Below are positions 9,493 through 17,335 of a DNA stretch of 64,000 nucleotides, in pieces. Position numbers and translations under genes: made by a program. The notes below the pieces were generated by a model. That model worked only from the letters and a program-made list of their open reading frames with translations, was not told the DNA's origin and searched no databases. Each line of letters opens with the position of its first letter. Positions within the stretch are counted from its first letter, which is position 1. The stretch comes from UBA1433 sp964581565 (GTDB lineage: Bacteria; Bacillota; Clostridia; Eubacteriales; UBA1433). The stretch is taken from contig CAZOOZ010000002.1 in NCBI GenBank assembly GCA_964581565.1, positions 62,001 to 126,000 on the forward strand. Direction: 5' to 3'.

Positions 9493-10482
9493 CTACCTCC
9501 TAATTTTTTGATATAATAGTTCTAATATTTTTTCACCAGTAGCTTTAACCGCAGGCACAGCAACCGAATTTCCAAATTGTTTATAGGCATGTACATCTGC
9601 AACGGTTATCTTATAACTATCTGGAAATCCTTGTAATCTTGCCCATTCTCTAGGTGTCATTTTTCGTATACCCTGTCTATTTACTTCGCCTTTTATTTTT
9701 GTTACCGGTTTAAAATCTTTTAATCTGTCATCAATGATTAAATTTCTTTCTTTTCCCATTCCGCCAACTACGATAGCATTCGCCGTACTTTCAAGCGGTA
9801 TTATTTCATACCCAAACCCGTTACCTTTATCTGAATGTCTTTTTTTATGTTCAATTAATGTTTTCAGGTATTGAGTTGATAAATAATATTTTGCTGAAAC
9901 AGGCTCTTTTTCCATTATATCTCTTATGCAAATATTTGATTGCTGTGCTTTTGGATATTCAAATCCAGTTTCAGCAATATCTTTTCTGAATCCTACAATG
10001 TAAATTCTCTCCCTATTTTGAGGTACTCCGAAATCTTTAGCATTTATTATCTGAGGATCTGGAATATAATAATTTAAATCATTTCTCAAAACATTTAATA
10101 TAACTTGCAATGTCCTACCTTTATCATGTATTTTTAGCCCCTTCACGTTTTCCAAGAAAATGGCTTTTGGTTGTTTATCTTTAATAATTCTTGCTACTTC
10201 AAAAAACAATGTTCCTCTGGTATCATCAAATCCAGCTTTTCTTCCTGCAATTGAAAAAGCTTGACACGGAAATCCGGCACATAAGATGTCATGTTTCGGT
10301 ATTTCAATACTTTTTATTTGCGTAATATCGCCTGTCGGTAGCTCTCCAAAATTATCTCTGTATGTAATTTGCGCATATTTATCCCATTCAGATGAAAAAA
10401 CACACCTTGCGCCTAACGCTTCAAACGCTATCCTAAATCCGCCTATTCCTGCAAATAAATCAATAAATGTAAAGTCTGTCAT
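9493..10482 (-). CDS. DNA cytosine-5 methyltransferase (HpaII-type)
   Basis: 329 residues. The start at 10482 is supported by GGAG 7 bases upstream; longer frames lack an RBS and would run into vsr. All main C5-MTase motifs are present: I (FAGIGGFR, residues 10-17), IV with catalytic Cys73 in FPCQ, VI (ENVKGL, 111-116), VIII (RERIYIVGF), IX (RLQGFPDSY) and X (QFGNSVAVP). It protects the host by methylating the recognition site, probably CCGG judging by the HpaII-like partner. It sits between vsr and the nuclease in a three-gene operon. Confidence 0.92.
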   Translation of the reverse strand: MTDFTFIDLFAGIGGFRIAFEALGARCVFSSEWDKYAQITYRDNFGELPTGDITQIKSIEIPKHDILCAGFPCQAFSIAGRKAGFDDTRGTLFFEVARIIKDKQPKAIFLENVKGLKIHDKGRTLQVILNVLRNDLNYYIPDPQIINAKDFGVPQNRERIYIVGFRKDIAETGFEYPKAQQSNICIRDIMEKEPVSAKYYLSTQYLKTLIEHKKRHSDKGNGFGYEIIPLESTANAIVVGGMGKERNLIIDDRLKDFKPVTKIKGEVNRQGIRKMTPREWARLQGFPDSYKITVADVHAYKQFGNSVAVPAVKATGEKILELLYQKIRR

Positions 10483-10502
10483 TTTCTGCTCCATTATAAA
10501 CA

Positions 10503-10922
10503 CTATTTTGATTTTTTTTCTATGGTTTTTATTATGACATTCGCACAATCTAGTGTTTTCTTTTGTATTTCATTACCCCAAAATCTTAATACTGTATATC
10601 CTTGATCCTCTAATTGTTTTGTTACATATTCATCTCTTGCAATATTGCTCTCAATTTTATTGATCCAAAATTCCTGATTTGATTTAATATCTTTTTTTCT
10701 CTCATCCCAATTATATCCATGCCAAAATTCTGAATCACAAAATATAGCTACTTTATATTTAGTAAAAACTATGTCAGGGCATCCTATTAATTTTCTGTAA
10801 TTTTTTCTGTATCTGTATCCTTTACTCCATAATGCCTGTCGTAAAGTTCTTTCAATTTTACTGTCCTTGTTTCGAATCGCTTTCATGTTCTTACTTCTTT
10901 GCTCTTTGGTAAGTTTATCCAT
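10503..10922 (-). CDS. vsr: Very short patch repair endonuclease (Vsr)
   Basis: 139 residues, the normal Vsr length. CPDIVF contains the catalytic Asp (D50), and EFWHGY holds the second active-site His (H68). Where E. coli Vsr has a first His in its HGCFWH motif, this protein has CDSEFWH, with Asp at that position, a variant I recall from other Bacillota. Vsr nicks at T:G mismatches produced by deamination of 5-methylcytosine, so it fits the adjoining methyltransferase. An AGGG sequence precedes the ATG. It is the first gene of the restriction operon and is AT-rich like the others. Confidence 0.88.
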   Translation of the reverse strand: MDKLTKEQRSKNMKAIRNKDSKIERTLRQALWSKGYRYRKNYRKLIGCPDIVFTKYKVAIFCDSEFWHGYNWDERKKDIKSNQEFWINKIESNIARDEYVTKQLEDQGYTVLRFWGNEIQKKTLDCANVIIKTIEKKSK

Positions 10923-11013
10923 ATAAATAACCCTAAATATAAAATATTTATTTTTTATATTATATAACGAACTCCTTCCAAAGACAATTTATGCTTTTAT
11001 TTTTATTTAATTA

Positions 11014-12528
11014 CTATATCACCTCGATGGTCTCGCCCGTATCCAGCGAACCCTTTCCTCTCACGGGTTCGTCAAACGAATACTTTGGTTTTTGAACAGG
11101 GCTGTCGATACGCACTCTCTGCTGATGCCTCGTAAAGTGCGCGATGCCCAGCGCCATGACGTGATCGTCATGCGCTCCTGTCTGGGCCTGTGGCCTGCCC
11201 TGCTCGCTTCTCACAAAGCTCAGCATTTCCTCCAGCGTCTTGCGGTCGTTGATGGCCTCAATACCCGCATCCGCGCTCATGATTTCGACCAAATTATCAA
11301 TGAGCGGCTTACGCGTTGCGCTGTTTGTGTGAAACCCATAGGCCTGCTCGTATTTTTTGAGATACGTATCCTGTTTTTCGCGCACATACAAATTTTCATA
11401 TCCCAGCCGTTGCAGCCGCTCCACGATATAGCTCCCTCCGGCGTTTGTCTCGATGCTCAGCAGCGCTTTGTTGTAATACATGCCCATGCAGTAAATTTGA
11501 TCTGCGAATTCGTGCGCGTCAAAATCGTGATTGAGCACAGCCACTTGCTTTAGCGATGTATTATCGATACATTGCCCCACAAAAGCGTCGCTGCCTTCCC
11601 CCGCCGTATCGCCGCCGATCACATAAAATTCCCTCTCCCTCGCTTTTTCATAAAGCCTGATAAACCCTCGTTTGTCTTCCATGAGCTCTATGTCGCTGAT
11701 GACAGGCATTTTGGTATGTACGTCGATTGACAGGCTGTAAGCAAAGCGCACTGTTATGTAAGCCGGCACTTCACGAAGCCTTTGCGTTATCCTCTTTGCG
11801 TTAAAGATCGTCTTCCCCGTGACGCCCCATTCATTCAGGCAGTATACGCTGTAATAATACGGGTCGGTTTCCTTAAAGCCTTCCAGCACCTCGATGGCCT
11901 GCGGCGTTAGAAACCGGTTGTCGGCATATGTGCTGTTGTGAACCGTGCAGTGATCGGGCATATGATCAAAAAATCTTTTTTTCAGCCAGTGCAGTATACT
12001 TGTCGGGTTAAACGTGAGTATGATCTGGTTATAATCGCTCGGTCTCTCCCTGCAGCGTATGTCGAGCTGATTGAAATCCTCTTCCAGCAGCTCCGTTGCC
12101 TCCTCGATCCATACATCGGTAATGCCGTAAATAGACTTCAGCTTTTCCACATCATCGAGCCCCGAAAATAATATCATATTGCCGTTTTTATGGGTGATCG
12201 TCATATCTGTTTTATTGATCTTAAAATCACCTGCCGCAAAATGCGTGCTTATCTGCATTTGCAGCTGCGCGTAACAGCTTTCCCGCAGCGTGCGCGCCAC
12301 TTTTCGCACGACTAAAAACTTGTGCGCTCTCGGTTCACTGATGCGTTCCAATACCTTGCGTCCCGCGAAAATGCTCTTTCCGCTGCCGCCTCCGCCACGC
12401 AGTACCAAATACCTGCTCTTATCGCTGTAAAGTTTAAAAAAATGCGCGTTTGTTGTCTCCGCCAGTCGCAGCTCTTCATCTGTGAGCGCGTCAGCCAGCT
12501 CTTGCCTGCCGCTTAATTTTTCATTCAT
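11014..12528 (-). CDS. terL: Phage terminase large subunit (PBSX type)
   Basis: 504 residues. The ATPase has Walker A GGGGSGKS (45-52) and Walker B VWIEEA. The nuclease domain has GGDTAGEGSD (around 310), SIETN and HDDHVMALG near the C-terminus, the acidic metal ligands of Terminase_3 enzymes. It cuts concatemeric DNA and pumps it into the prohead through the portal. The ATG at 12528 follows GTGGAAAAA; a GTG three codons earlier is possible. The frame is intact. The next gene downstream is vsr rather than portal. Confidence 0.93.
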   Translation of the reverse strand: MNEKLSGRQELADALTDEELRLAETTNAHFFKLYSDKSRYLVLRGGGGSGKSIFAGRKVLERISEPRAHKFLVVRKVARTLRESCYAQLQMQISTHFAAGDFKINKTDMTITHKNGNMILFSGLDDVEKLKSIYGITDVWIEEATELLEEDFNQLDIRCRERPSDYNQIILTFNPTSILHWLKKRFFDHMPDHCTVHNSTYADNRFLTPQAIEVLEGFKETDPYYYSVYCLNEWGVTGKTIFNAKRITQRLREVPAYITVRFAYSLSIDVHTKMPVISDIELMEDKRGFIRLYEKAREREFYVIGGDTAGEGSDAFVGQCIDNTSLKQVAVLNHDFDAHEFADQIYCMGMYYNKALLSIETNAGGSYIVERLQRLGYENLYVREKQDTYLKKYEQAYGFHTNSATRKPLIDNLVEIMSADAGIEAINDRKTLEEMLSFVRSEQGRPQAQTGAHDDHVMALGIAHFTRHQQRVRIDSPVQKPKYSFDEPVRGKGSLDTGETIEVI

Positions 12529-12659
12529 TTTTTCCACATATCACACACCGCCTTTCTTTCAATATCGCTTTGCCGCTCTCTTTTCCCAAGGGCCGGGATG
12601 GTGAACATATCAAAGGATCTGCCAGGCTTTCTCTCGCTCATAAAAATCAACCATCGCCA

Positions 12660-12725
12660 AAACCTGTTCCTCTCAGGGCGGCATCACTGCGAGCGTGTCT
12701 GCGAATCTGATAATAAGGCAGGTTC
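12660..12725. repeat. Dispersed repeat unit between the terminase genes
   Basis: The 229-base gap between the small and large terminase genes contains a unit of the dispersed family (TCACTGCGAGCGTGTCTGCG, then AATCTGATAA). No gene is seen in the gap. Small and large terminase genes are usually nearly contiguous, so this looks like an insertion. Confidence 0.65.
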
Positions 12726-12757
12726 AATACATACAAAACGGCAGCCATCGCAGTCCC

Positions 12758-13075
12758 TCAAGCATCATTTCCGGCCTGCTTTTTATATTCATCAAACAGC
12801 GCCTCAATGCGCTTTATTTTCTCATCCAGACTGAGCGGCACCATTTGTTCCTGCCTGCTCTGCTCGTCCTCTTCAACGAGGCTTCTCAATTCCTTAATGG
12901 CAGGCACATCCCCTCTCAAAGCCTTTTCAAACAGCACCGCAATAAGCAGCATCTTATTGGTCATATCTTTGCTCTTGATGCCCATGGCTTTTAGCTGCTC
13001 TTTTCCGTTCTCGCTCGGCTTCAATTCAAGCAGGCTGCTCGCACACTCCTTAAACTGCTTCTTATCTTTATCCAT
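12758..13075 (-). CDS. Probable terminase small subunit
   Basis: 105 residues from the ATG at 13075, with AAAGGAGG upstream. It is charged and helical, with the pattern ECASSLLELKPSENGKEQLK, MTNKMLLIAVLFEKAL and GDVPAIKELRSLVEE. Short proteins of this pattern precede PBSX-type large terminases in Clostridia prophages and act as the DNA-recognition subunit. The assignment rests mainly on this position and pattern. A terminator lies immediately upstream, so the late transcript probably starts nearby. Confidence 0.65.
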   Translation of the reverse strand: MDKDKKQFKECASSLLELKPSENGKEQLKAMGIKSKDMTNKMLLIAVLFEKALRGDVPAIKELRSLVEEDEQSRQEQMVPLSLDEKIKRIEALFDEYKKQAGNDA

Positions 13076-13098
13076 ACTGCCTCCTTTCTGTATATAAA

Positions 13099-13120
13099 CA
13101 AAAAAAGCCTGATCGGCTTT
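13099..13120 (-). terminator. Rho-independent terminator
   Basis: AAAGCC/GGCTTT stem with a T run on the minus strand, just upstream of the small terminase. The gene it once terminated is no longer next to it. Confidence 0.65.
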
Positions 13121-13183
13121 CTTCATTCTTTAATTCATTATTTTTATTACTTTTCAATATCTCATATATTCCATAAATTAATA

Positions 13184-13211
13184 TTGACGTTTTCGTCAAA
13201 CTTGCTAATAT
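13184..13211 (+). promoter_or_regulatory. Promoter with palindromic -35 region for the DUF2806 gene
   Basis: TTGACG (13184-13189), 16 bases, then TAATAT (13206-13211) with a TG extension. The sequence TTGACGTTTTCGTCAA (13184-13199) is a perfect inverted repeat covering the -35 box, suggesting an operator for a dimeric regulator. Confidence 0.65.
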
Positions 13212-13260
13212 ATAATTATAAGGTACTATGATTTTTATTTGTAGGAAAGGAAGAATATAT

Positions 13261-14247
13261 ATGAGCGGTATAAACGGAGTTGAAATCCATGATATCTTTG
13301 GCCTCTCCCAGCCATTAAACAAACTTGTCGAAACCGTAAGCAAAGCGATCGGCAAAGCGTATGAACCCGCTCACATAAGAAAAGTGGCAAAAGCGAAAGC
13401 TGATGAAATAAAAATTATCAGCTCCGCTTTAAATGACACAATCAATTTGCCGGCAATCTATGCAAACGGCGATATCACCATAAAAACAGATGATTACAAA
13501 GAGCTTGCGCAAAGAGCCTGCAATCGGCTTTGCTATCAGGAATTAAAAAAACAGGAAAACATCGAAAACATCATTCATTACGCGTACGATGCATTAAAAC
13601 AAGAAGACTCTGTTTCTGATCAATCAGTTGATGAAGACTGGACGATCAGATTTTTTAATTCCGTAGAAGATATCAGCAACGAAAAAATGCAGGAAATCTG
13701 GGGAAAAATTTTAGCGGGCGAAATCAGAAAGCCCAATTCTTTTTCTCTTCGCACATTGGATACGATAAAAAATCTTTCTCAAAAAGAAGCCGAATTATTT
13801 CAGAAAATAGCCAATTATATTTTATGCTGCATGAAACAATATTTTTTATATAATGAAGAGACTGTCCTTTCCAAACATCATATTAAATTCCCGGAATTAT
13901 TACTGCTGGAAGAATGCAATCTGTTAACCACCCAGTCGCTGGCATTTACCATAAACATTCAGGAAAATAAAAAAATCCCTGTTTTTAATAAAGAGGTAGT
14001 GGGCATCGTGAAAACGACTCTGCCCGGCCAGCACAAACTATCCATCGATATCTACAGCCTCACGCGTTCAGGCGAGCAGCTGTTCGGCATTATACATACC
14101 ACTCCGAATAATGCCTATGCGCTTGATGTATTAAAAGATATCAATAAAAAAGCAAAAAATTATACATGCTGCGCATATCCGGTCAATTATATGAAGGATG
14201 GCAAAATCAATTATGATGATGATATTGATTTACTGCTGAAAGATTAG
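13261..14247 (+). CDS. DUF2806 domain protein
   Basis: 328 residues. The ATG at 13261 follows AGGAAAGGAAG; earlier in-frame starts lack an RBS. DUF2806 is shown by DEDWTIRFFNSVEDIS and MQEIWGKILAGEI followed by SFSLRTLDTIKNLS in the middle third. The C-terminal third has mixed beta strands. There is no signal peptide or membrane segment. DUF2806 proteins are often found on or next to prophages and have no established function; a role in phage exclusion is only a guess. It diverges from the small terminase gene and has its own promoter with a palindromic -35 region. Confidence 0.8.
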   Translation: MSGINGVEIHDIFGLSQPLNKLVETVSKAIGKAYEPAHIRKVAKAKADEIKIISSALNDTINLPAIYANGDITIKTDDYKELAQRACNRLCYQELKKQENIENIIHYAYDALKQEDSVSDQSVDEDWTIRFFNSVEDISNEKMQEIWGKILAGEIRKPNSFSLRTLDTIKNLSQKEAELFQKIANYILCCMKQYFLYNEETVLSKHHIKFPELLLLEECNLLTTQSLAFTINIQENKKIPVFNKEVVGIVKTTLPGQHKLSIDIYSLTRSGEQLFGIIHTTPNNAYALDVLKDINKKAKNYTCCAYPVNYMKDGKINYDDDIDLLLKD

Positions 14248-14288
14248 TAAATCAATACTTTCCTATGTTAGCATTATAGCATTCATTT

Positions 14289-14390
14289 TTCAAAAAAAAC
14301 TCTCAACTTTCTCTCAAAATTCTGCCAGAAAACTCTCAAAATCCTCTCAAAAAAATACCAAAAAACTCTCAAATCTCTTTCAAAATCCTC
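14289..14390. repeat. Short motif repeated in 11-base phase
   Basis: CTCTCAA occurs exactly at 14300, 14311, 14333, 14344 and 14366, with a one-mismatch copy at 14377. All intervals are 11 or 22 bases, and each copy runs into an A tract. No gene lies here. A tracts spaced by one helical turn are expected to bend DNA. The array is upstream of the gene at 14483. Confidence 0.7.
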
Positions 14391-14482
14391 CTGTCTGGCA
14401 AAGATTGGGCGGCCGTTTTCCTTATATTTTATTATTTCTCAGGCAATAATATCTAATCAAAGTAAACTACAAGGAGAAAGCT

Positions 14483-14863
14483 ATGCAAACAGAATTAGAT
14501 TTAAAAAATGAAAATCCGGCTTTAAGCCAAGCTCCGGGTGACGAAGACGAGCTCACCAATCTGGCTGATTATAAAATATACAGTGTCTTGATGGATCTCG
14601 ACAAAGCTTGTACTGTGCTCGTGAAACTTCTTGACGATTATATCTTTGACGAAGACGACCAACCCGATCTCTCAGCGCTCAAAGAATGGTTTATGGGCGA
14701 CAAACAAAATGCGCAGACATCTAATTCTGAAAAATGGATCAGGGAATACTTCACAATATCGCAGTTTATCGACATCGCCTACGACTATGTCAATGCCGCA
14801 CGGAGCGACTTGGAAGATATTTTCTTTAATTATTCACTGGAAGAAAACGTCATAGAAGAATAA
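14483..14863 (+). CDS. Small acidic protein of unknown function
   Basis: 126 residues with a clear AAGGAG RBS. It is strongly acidic (many Asp and Glu) and predicted mostly helical, with no Cys pairs, signal peptide or membrane segment after the first residues. I do not recognise the family. Upstream is an array of phased A tracts; downstream is a terminator-like hairpin. It is monocistronic. An acidic protein beside prophage genes could be an anti-restriction or DNA-mimic protein, but nothing in the sequence proves this. Confidence 0.6.
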   Translation: MQTELDLKNENPALSQAPGDEDELTNLADYKIYSVLMDLDKACTVLVKLLDDYIFDEDDQPDLSALKEWFMGDKQNAQTSNSEKWIREYFTISQFIDIAYDYVNAARSDLEDIFFNYSLEENVIEE

Positions 14864-14947
14864 AACTTTCGCTGCCTCACATACTAAAGATATAACCTTT
14901 CATTAATTTTTTAAATAATAAACACTTCCGTTTAATCTCATGCAAAC

Positions 14948-14974
14948 AAAGGGAGGGCCTTGCAGCCTCCCTTT
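14948..14974 (+). terminator. Terminator hairpin
   Basis: AAAGGGAGG/CCTCCCTTT stem, 9 pairs with a 9-base loop, about 85 bases after the acidic-protein gene. The following T run is weak. Confidence 0.6.
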
Positions 14975-15320
14975 ACATATTTTAAAATCATGAAACAGCA
15001 TTGATCTTAACCGCCTCACCGCAAAGGCTCCTTCAAATTTGTGGCGGCGTGCCTGCGAGCATATCGAAACATGCGATAGGCAGGTTCTCTTTTTTTGTAA
15101 ATAATTTTTGTTTAAGTCTTTCTATTGCCTGTTGTACAAATCCCGCCATCAACACTTGCCTGTAATCGCAGGGAAGTGCATTGCTTGCCCGCTTCATAAT
15201 GTCCCCGGCCAAATCCTTCCAGCGGTATAATCACACTTAACCTGTGAAAAAATAAACTATACTGTTCATTACGGCCAAAATACCGTACAATAAAAACAAA
15301 TCAAAAAAAAGGTGATACTA
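14975..15320. other. Gene-free stretch with degenerate repeat fragments
   Basis: Around 15040-15085 and 15165-15225 there are worn fragments of dispersed repeats; the second resembles 17169-17214 (both contain CATTGCTTGCCCG). No coding frame is convincing. Confidence 0.4.
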
Positions 15321-16796
15321 TTGACAACTTCCAAAACCAACAACCAATTCAACTTCAATCTTCAAAACACCTATGCTTCTCTGCCAAAAGTCTTTTATTC
15401 AAAAGTCCAGCCCTTTCCCGTACGCGCTCCGAAACTGGTGCTTTTCAATAAGTCCTTAGCGTCATTTCTTGGCCTCAACGCTGCTGCGCTCAAAGAAATC
15501 GAAGGCACATTTATCCTTGCGGGCAACCGTCTTCCGCAAAATGCCGTTCCGATCGCACAGGCGTATGCCGGTCATCAGTTCGGACATTTTACGATTTTAG
15601 GTGACGGACGCGCCGTGCTTCTCGGCGAACAAATCACACCGGAAGGCAGCCGCTATGATATCCAGCTCAAAGGCTCCGGCACCACACCTTATTCCCGGGG
15701 CGGCGACGGACGCGCCGCGATCGGGCCGATGCTGCGCGAATACATCGTCAGCGAAGCCATGTATGCGCTGGGCATTCCCACAACGCGCTCTCTGTCGGTA
15801 TGTCTTACGGGCGAGCCTGTCTACCGGCAGACTGTGCTGCCGGGCGCCGTCCTTATGCGTGTGGCCTCAAGCCATATCCGTGTCGGCACTTTTCAGTATG
15901 CCGCCGTGCGGAGCACAGACGAAGAATTGAAAATCCTTGCCGACTACACTTTGAACAGGCACTATGAAGAATACAAAAACGCTGACGAAAACCGCTACTT
16001 ATATCTTTTGAATCAAGTCATCTCACGCCAGGCCTCGCTTATTGCCTCCTGGCAGCTTGTGGGCTTCGTCCACGGCGTTATGAATACTGATAATATGGCG
16101 CTTTGCGGCGAGACGATCGACTACGGCCCCTGCGCTTTTATGGATACCTATGATCCGGCGACCGTGTTCAGCTCTATTGATATTTCAGGTCGCTACGCCT
16201 ATGGCAACCAGCCTGAAATGGCTAAATGGAATCTGTACCGTTTTGCCGAAACGCTGCTCCATTTGTTTGACGAAAACGAAGACAAAGCGATCCGTATCGC
16301 ACAGGATGCACTTTCAAAGTTTGACACAATCTATCAGGAAGGATACCTCTCGGGTATGCGCGCCAAACTCGGCCTCTTTGATGAGGAAAAAGAAGACGGA
16401 GCCCTCGTCGGCGAGCTTCTCTCCTTGATGTATAAATACCGGGCCGACTACACAAACACATTCCTGTCTCTCACATTTGATACACTCTCAAACTCACCTT
16501 TGCACGATAAAGAAGATTTCACTGCCTGGCATAAAAAATGGCAGGCGCGCCGAGGTTCTCAAACGCAAGAGCAAGCGGAGTGTGTTGAGCTTATGAAAAA
16601 AAGCAATCCCGCTCTCATCCCGCGCAACCACCGCATAGAAGAAGTGCTTGCCGCCGCGCAGAAAGAAGACTATTCACCGCTCTTCAAACTGCTTGATGTG
16701 CTTTCCTCTCCATACGCGCACACGCAAAAACAAGCATCCTATGCGTCCCCGCCCCCACCCTCTTCCATGCCTTATGTCACCTATTGCGGCACATAA
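15321..16796 (+). CDS. selO: SelO/YdiU family protein adenylyltransferase
   Basis: 491 residues, full family length. SelO is a kinase-fold enzyme that transfers AMP from ATP to protein Ser/Thr/Tyr residues, and in bacteria it is linked to redox stress. Visible hallmarks are YAGHQFGHF, LGDGRA, LKGSGTTPYSRGGDGRA, LREYIVSEAM and the active-site TDNM and DYGPCAF. The C-terminus is YCGT, with Cys third from the end, the position of selenocysteine in animal SelO. The TTG at 15321 lies 9 bases after AAGGTG and is the best start; a GTG three codons earlier is possible. A strong terminator follows. Confidence 0.93.
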   Translation: MTTSKTNNQFNFNLQNTYASLPKVFYSKVQPFPVRAPKLVLFNKSLASFLGLNAAALKEIEGTFILAGNRLPQNAVPIAQAYAGHQFGHFTILGDGRAVLLGEQITPEGSRYDIQLKGSGTTPYSRGGDGRAAIGPMLREYIVSEAMYALGIPTTRSLSVCLTGEPVYRQTVLPGAVLMRVASSHIRVGTFQYAAVRSTDEELKILADYTLNRHYEEYKNADENRYLYLLNQVISRQASLIASWQLVGFVHGVMNTDNMALCGETIDYGPCAFMDTYDPATVFSSIDISGRYAYGNQPEMAKWNLYRFAETLLHLFDENEDKAIRIAQDALSKFDTIYQEGYLSGMRAKLGLFDEEKEDGALVGELLSLMYKYRADYTNTFLSLTFDTLSNSPLHDKEDFTAWHKKWQARRGSQTQEQAECVELMKKSNPALIPRNHRIEEVLAAAQKEDYSPLFKLLDVLSSPYAHTQKQASYASPPPPSSMPYVTYCGT

Positions 16797-16818
16797 ATAT
16801 AAAGAATCGATTTTTTAA

Positions 16819-16842
16819 GAGCGAACTTTGTTCGCTCTTTTT
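16819..16842 (+). terminator. Rho-independent terminator of selO
   Basis: GAGCGAAC/GTTCGCTC stem with a 3-base loop, followed by five T residues. Confidence 0.9.
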
Positions 16843-16860
16843 AATCATAGTCGAAGTCGA

Positions 16861-17165
16861 AAAATCCGGCGGGCGGTGTCATTTCGAGCGCAGTCAAGAA
16901 TCTGATAGGGCAGATATCTTCTTCATAAAATACTCAGACCAACCCCTCCCCACCGGATCTTTCGATTGCACTCAAGATGACCCCTTCTGTTTTTTTATCA
17001 AACAAGGGGTGTATCACTGTGAACATGCCGCGAATCCGGGCGGTGTCATTTCGAGCGCAGTCAAGAATCTGGCGCGGCAGGTATTTTCCCATAAAATAAC
17101 TGCGCAAATCCCATCCCGCTTTTTGCGCAAAAATGACCTCTTTATTTTCTGTTTTATATAATAGA
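16861..17165. repeat. Dispersed modular repeat array A
   Basis: Two forward arms (TCATTTCGAGCGCAGTCAAG) and one inverted arm (GGATCTTTCGATTGCACTC) lie in about 300 bases with no gene. The forward arms here lack a G compared with the usual TCGAAG. Confidence 0.8.
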
Positions 17166-17215
17166 AGGGCAAGTGCCGCATTGCTTGCCCGTGCAATCGT
17201 ATCCGCCAAATAAAT

Positions 17216-17243
17216 TTGCGCATTTGCCCGGCTGTGATATAAT
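17216..17243 (+). promoter_or_regulatory. Promoter of the diguanylate cyclase gene
   Basis: TTGCGC (17216-17221), 16 bases, TATAAT (17238-17243) with a TGA extension. It closely matches the promoter at 18709. Confidence 0.7.
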
Positions 17244-17335
17244 ACCTAAAAAACAATTCCTCCCTATGCGATACCGTGCTATTATTTAACGATAATGCAA
17301 AACCCAAAATCGTTACAAATAAGAAAGTCTTCAAA

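Larger units (their letters stand above)
1..13120 (-). mobile_element. Prophage packaging and late module (partial)
   Basis: Small and large terminase, portal and two virion-type genes share the minus strand and continue past the left edge. Capsid and tail genes are not in the window. Non-structural genes lie between large terminase and portal, and one opposite-strand gene lies after portal. No integrase or attachment site was found. Confidence 0.75.
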
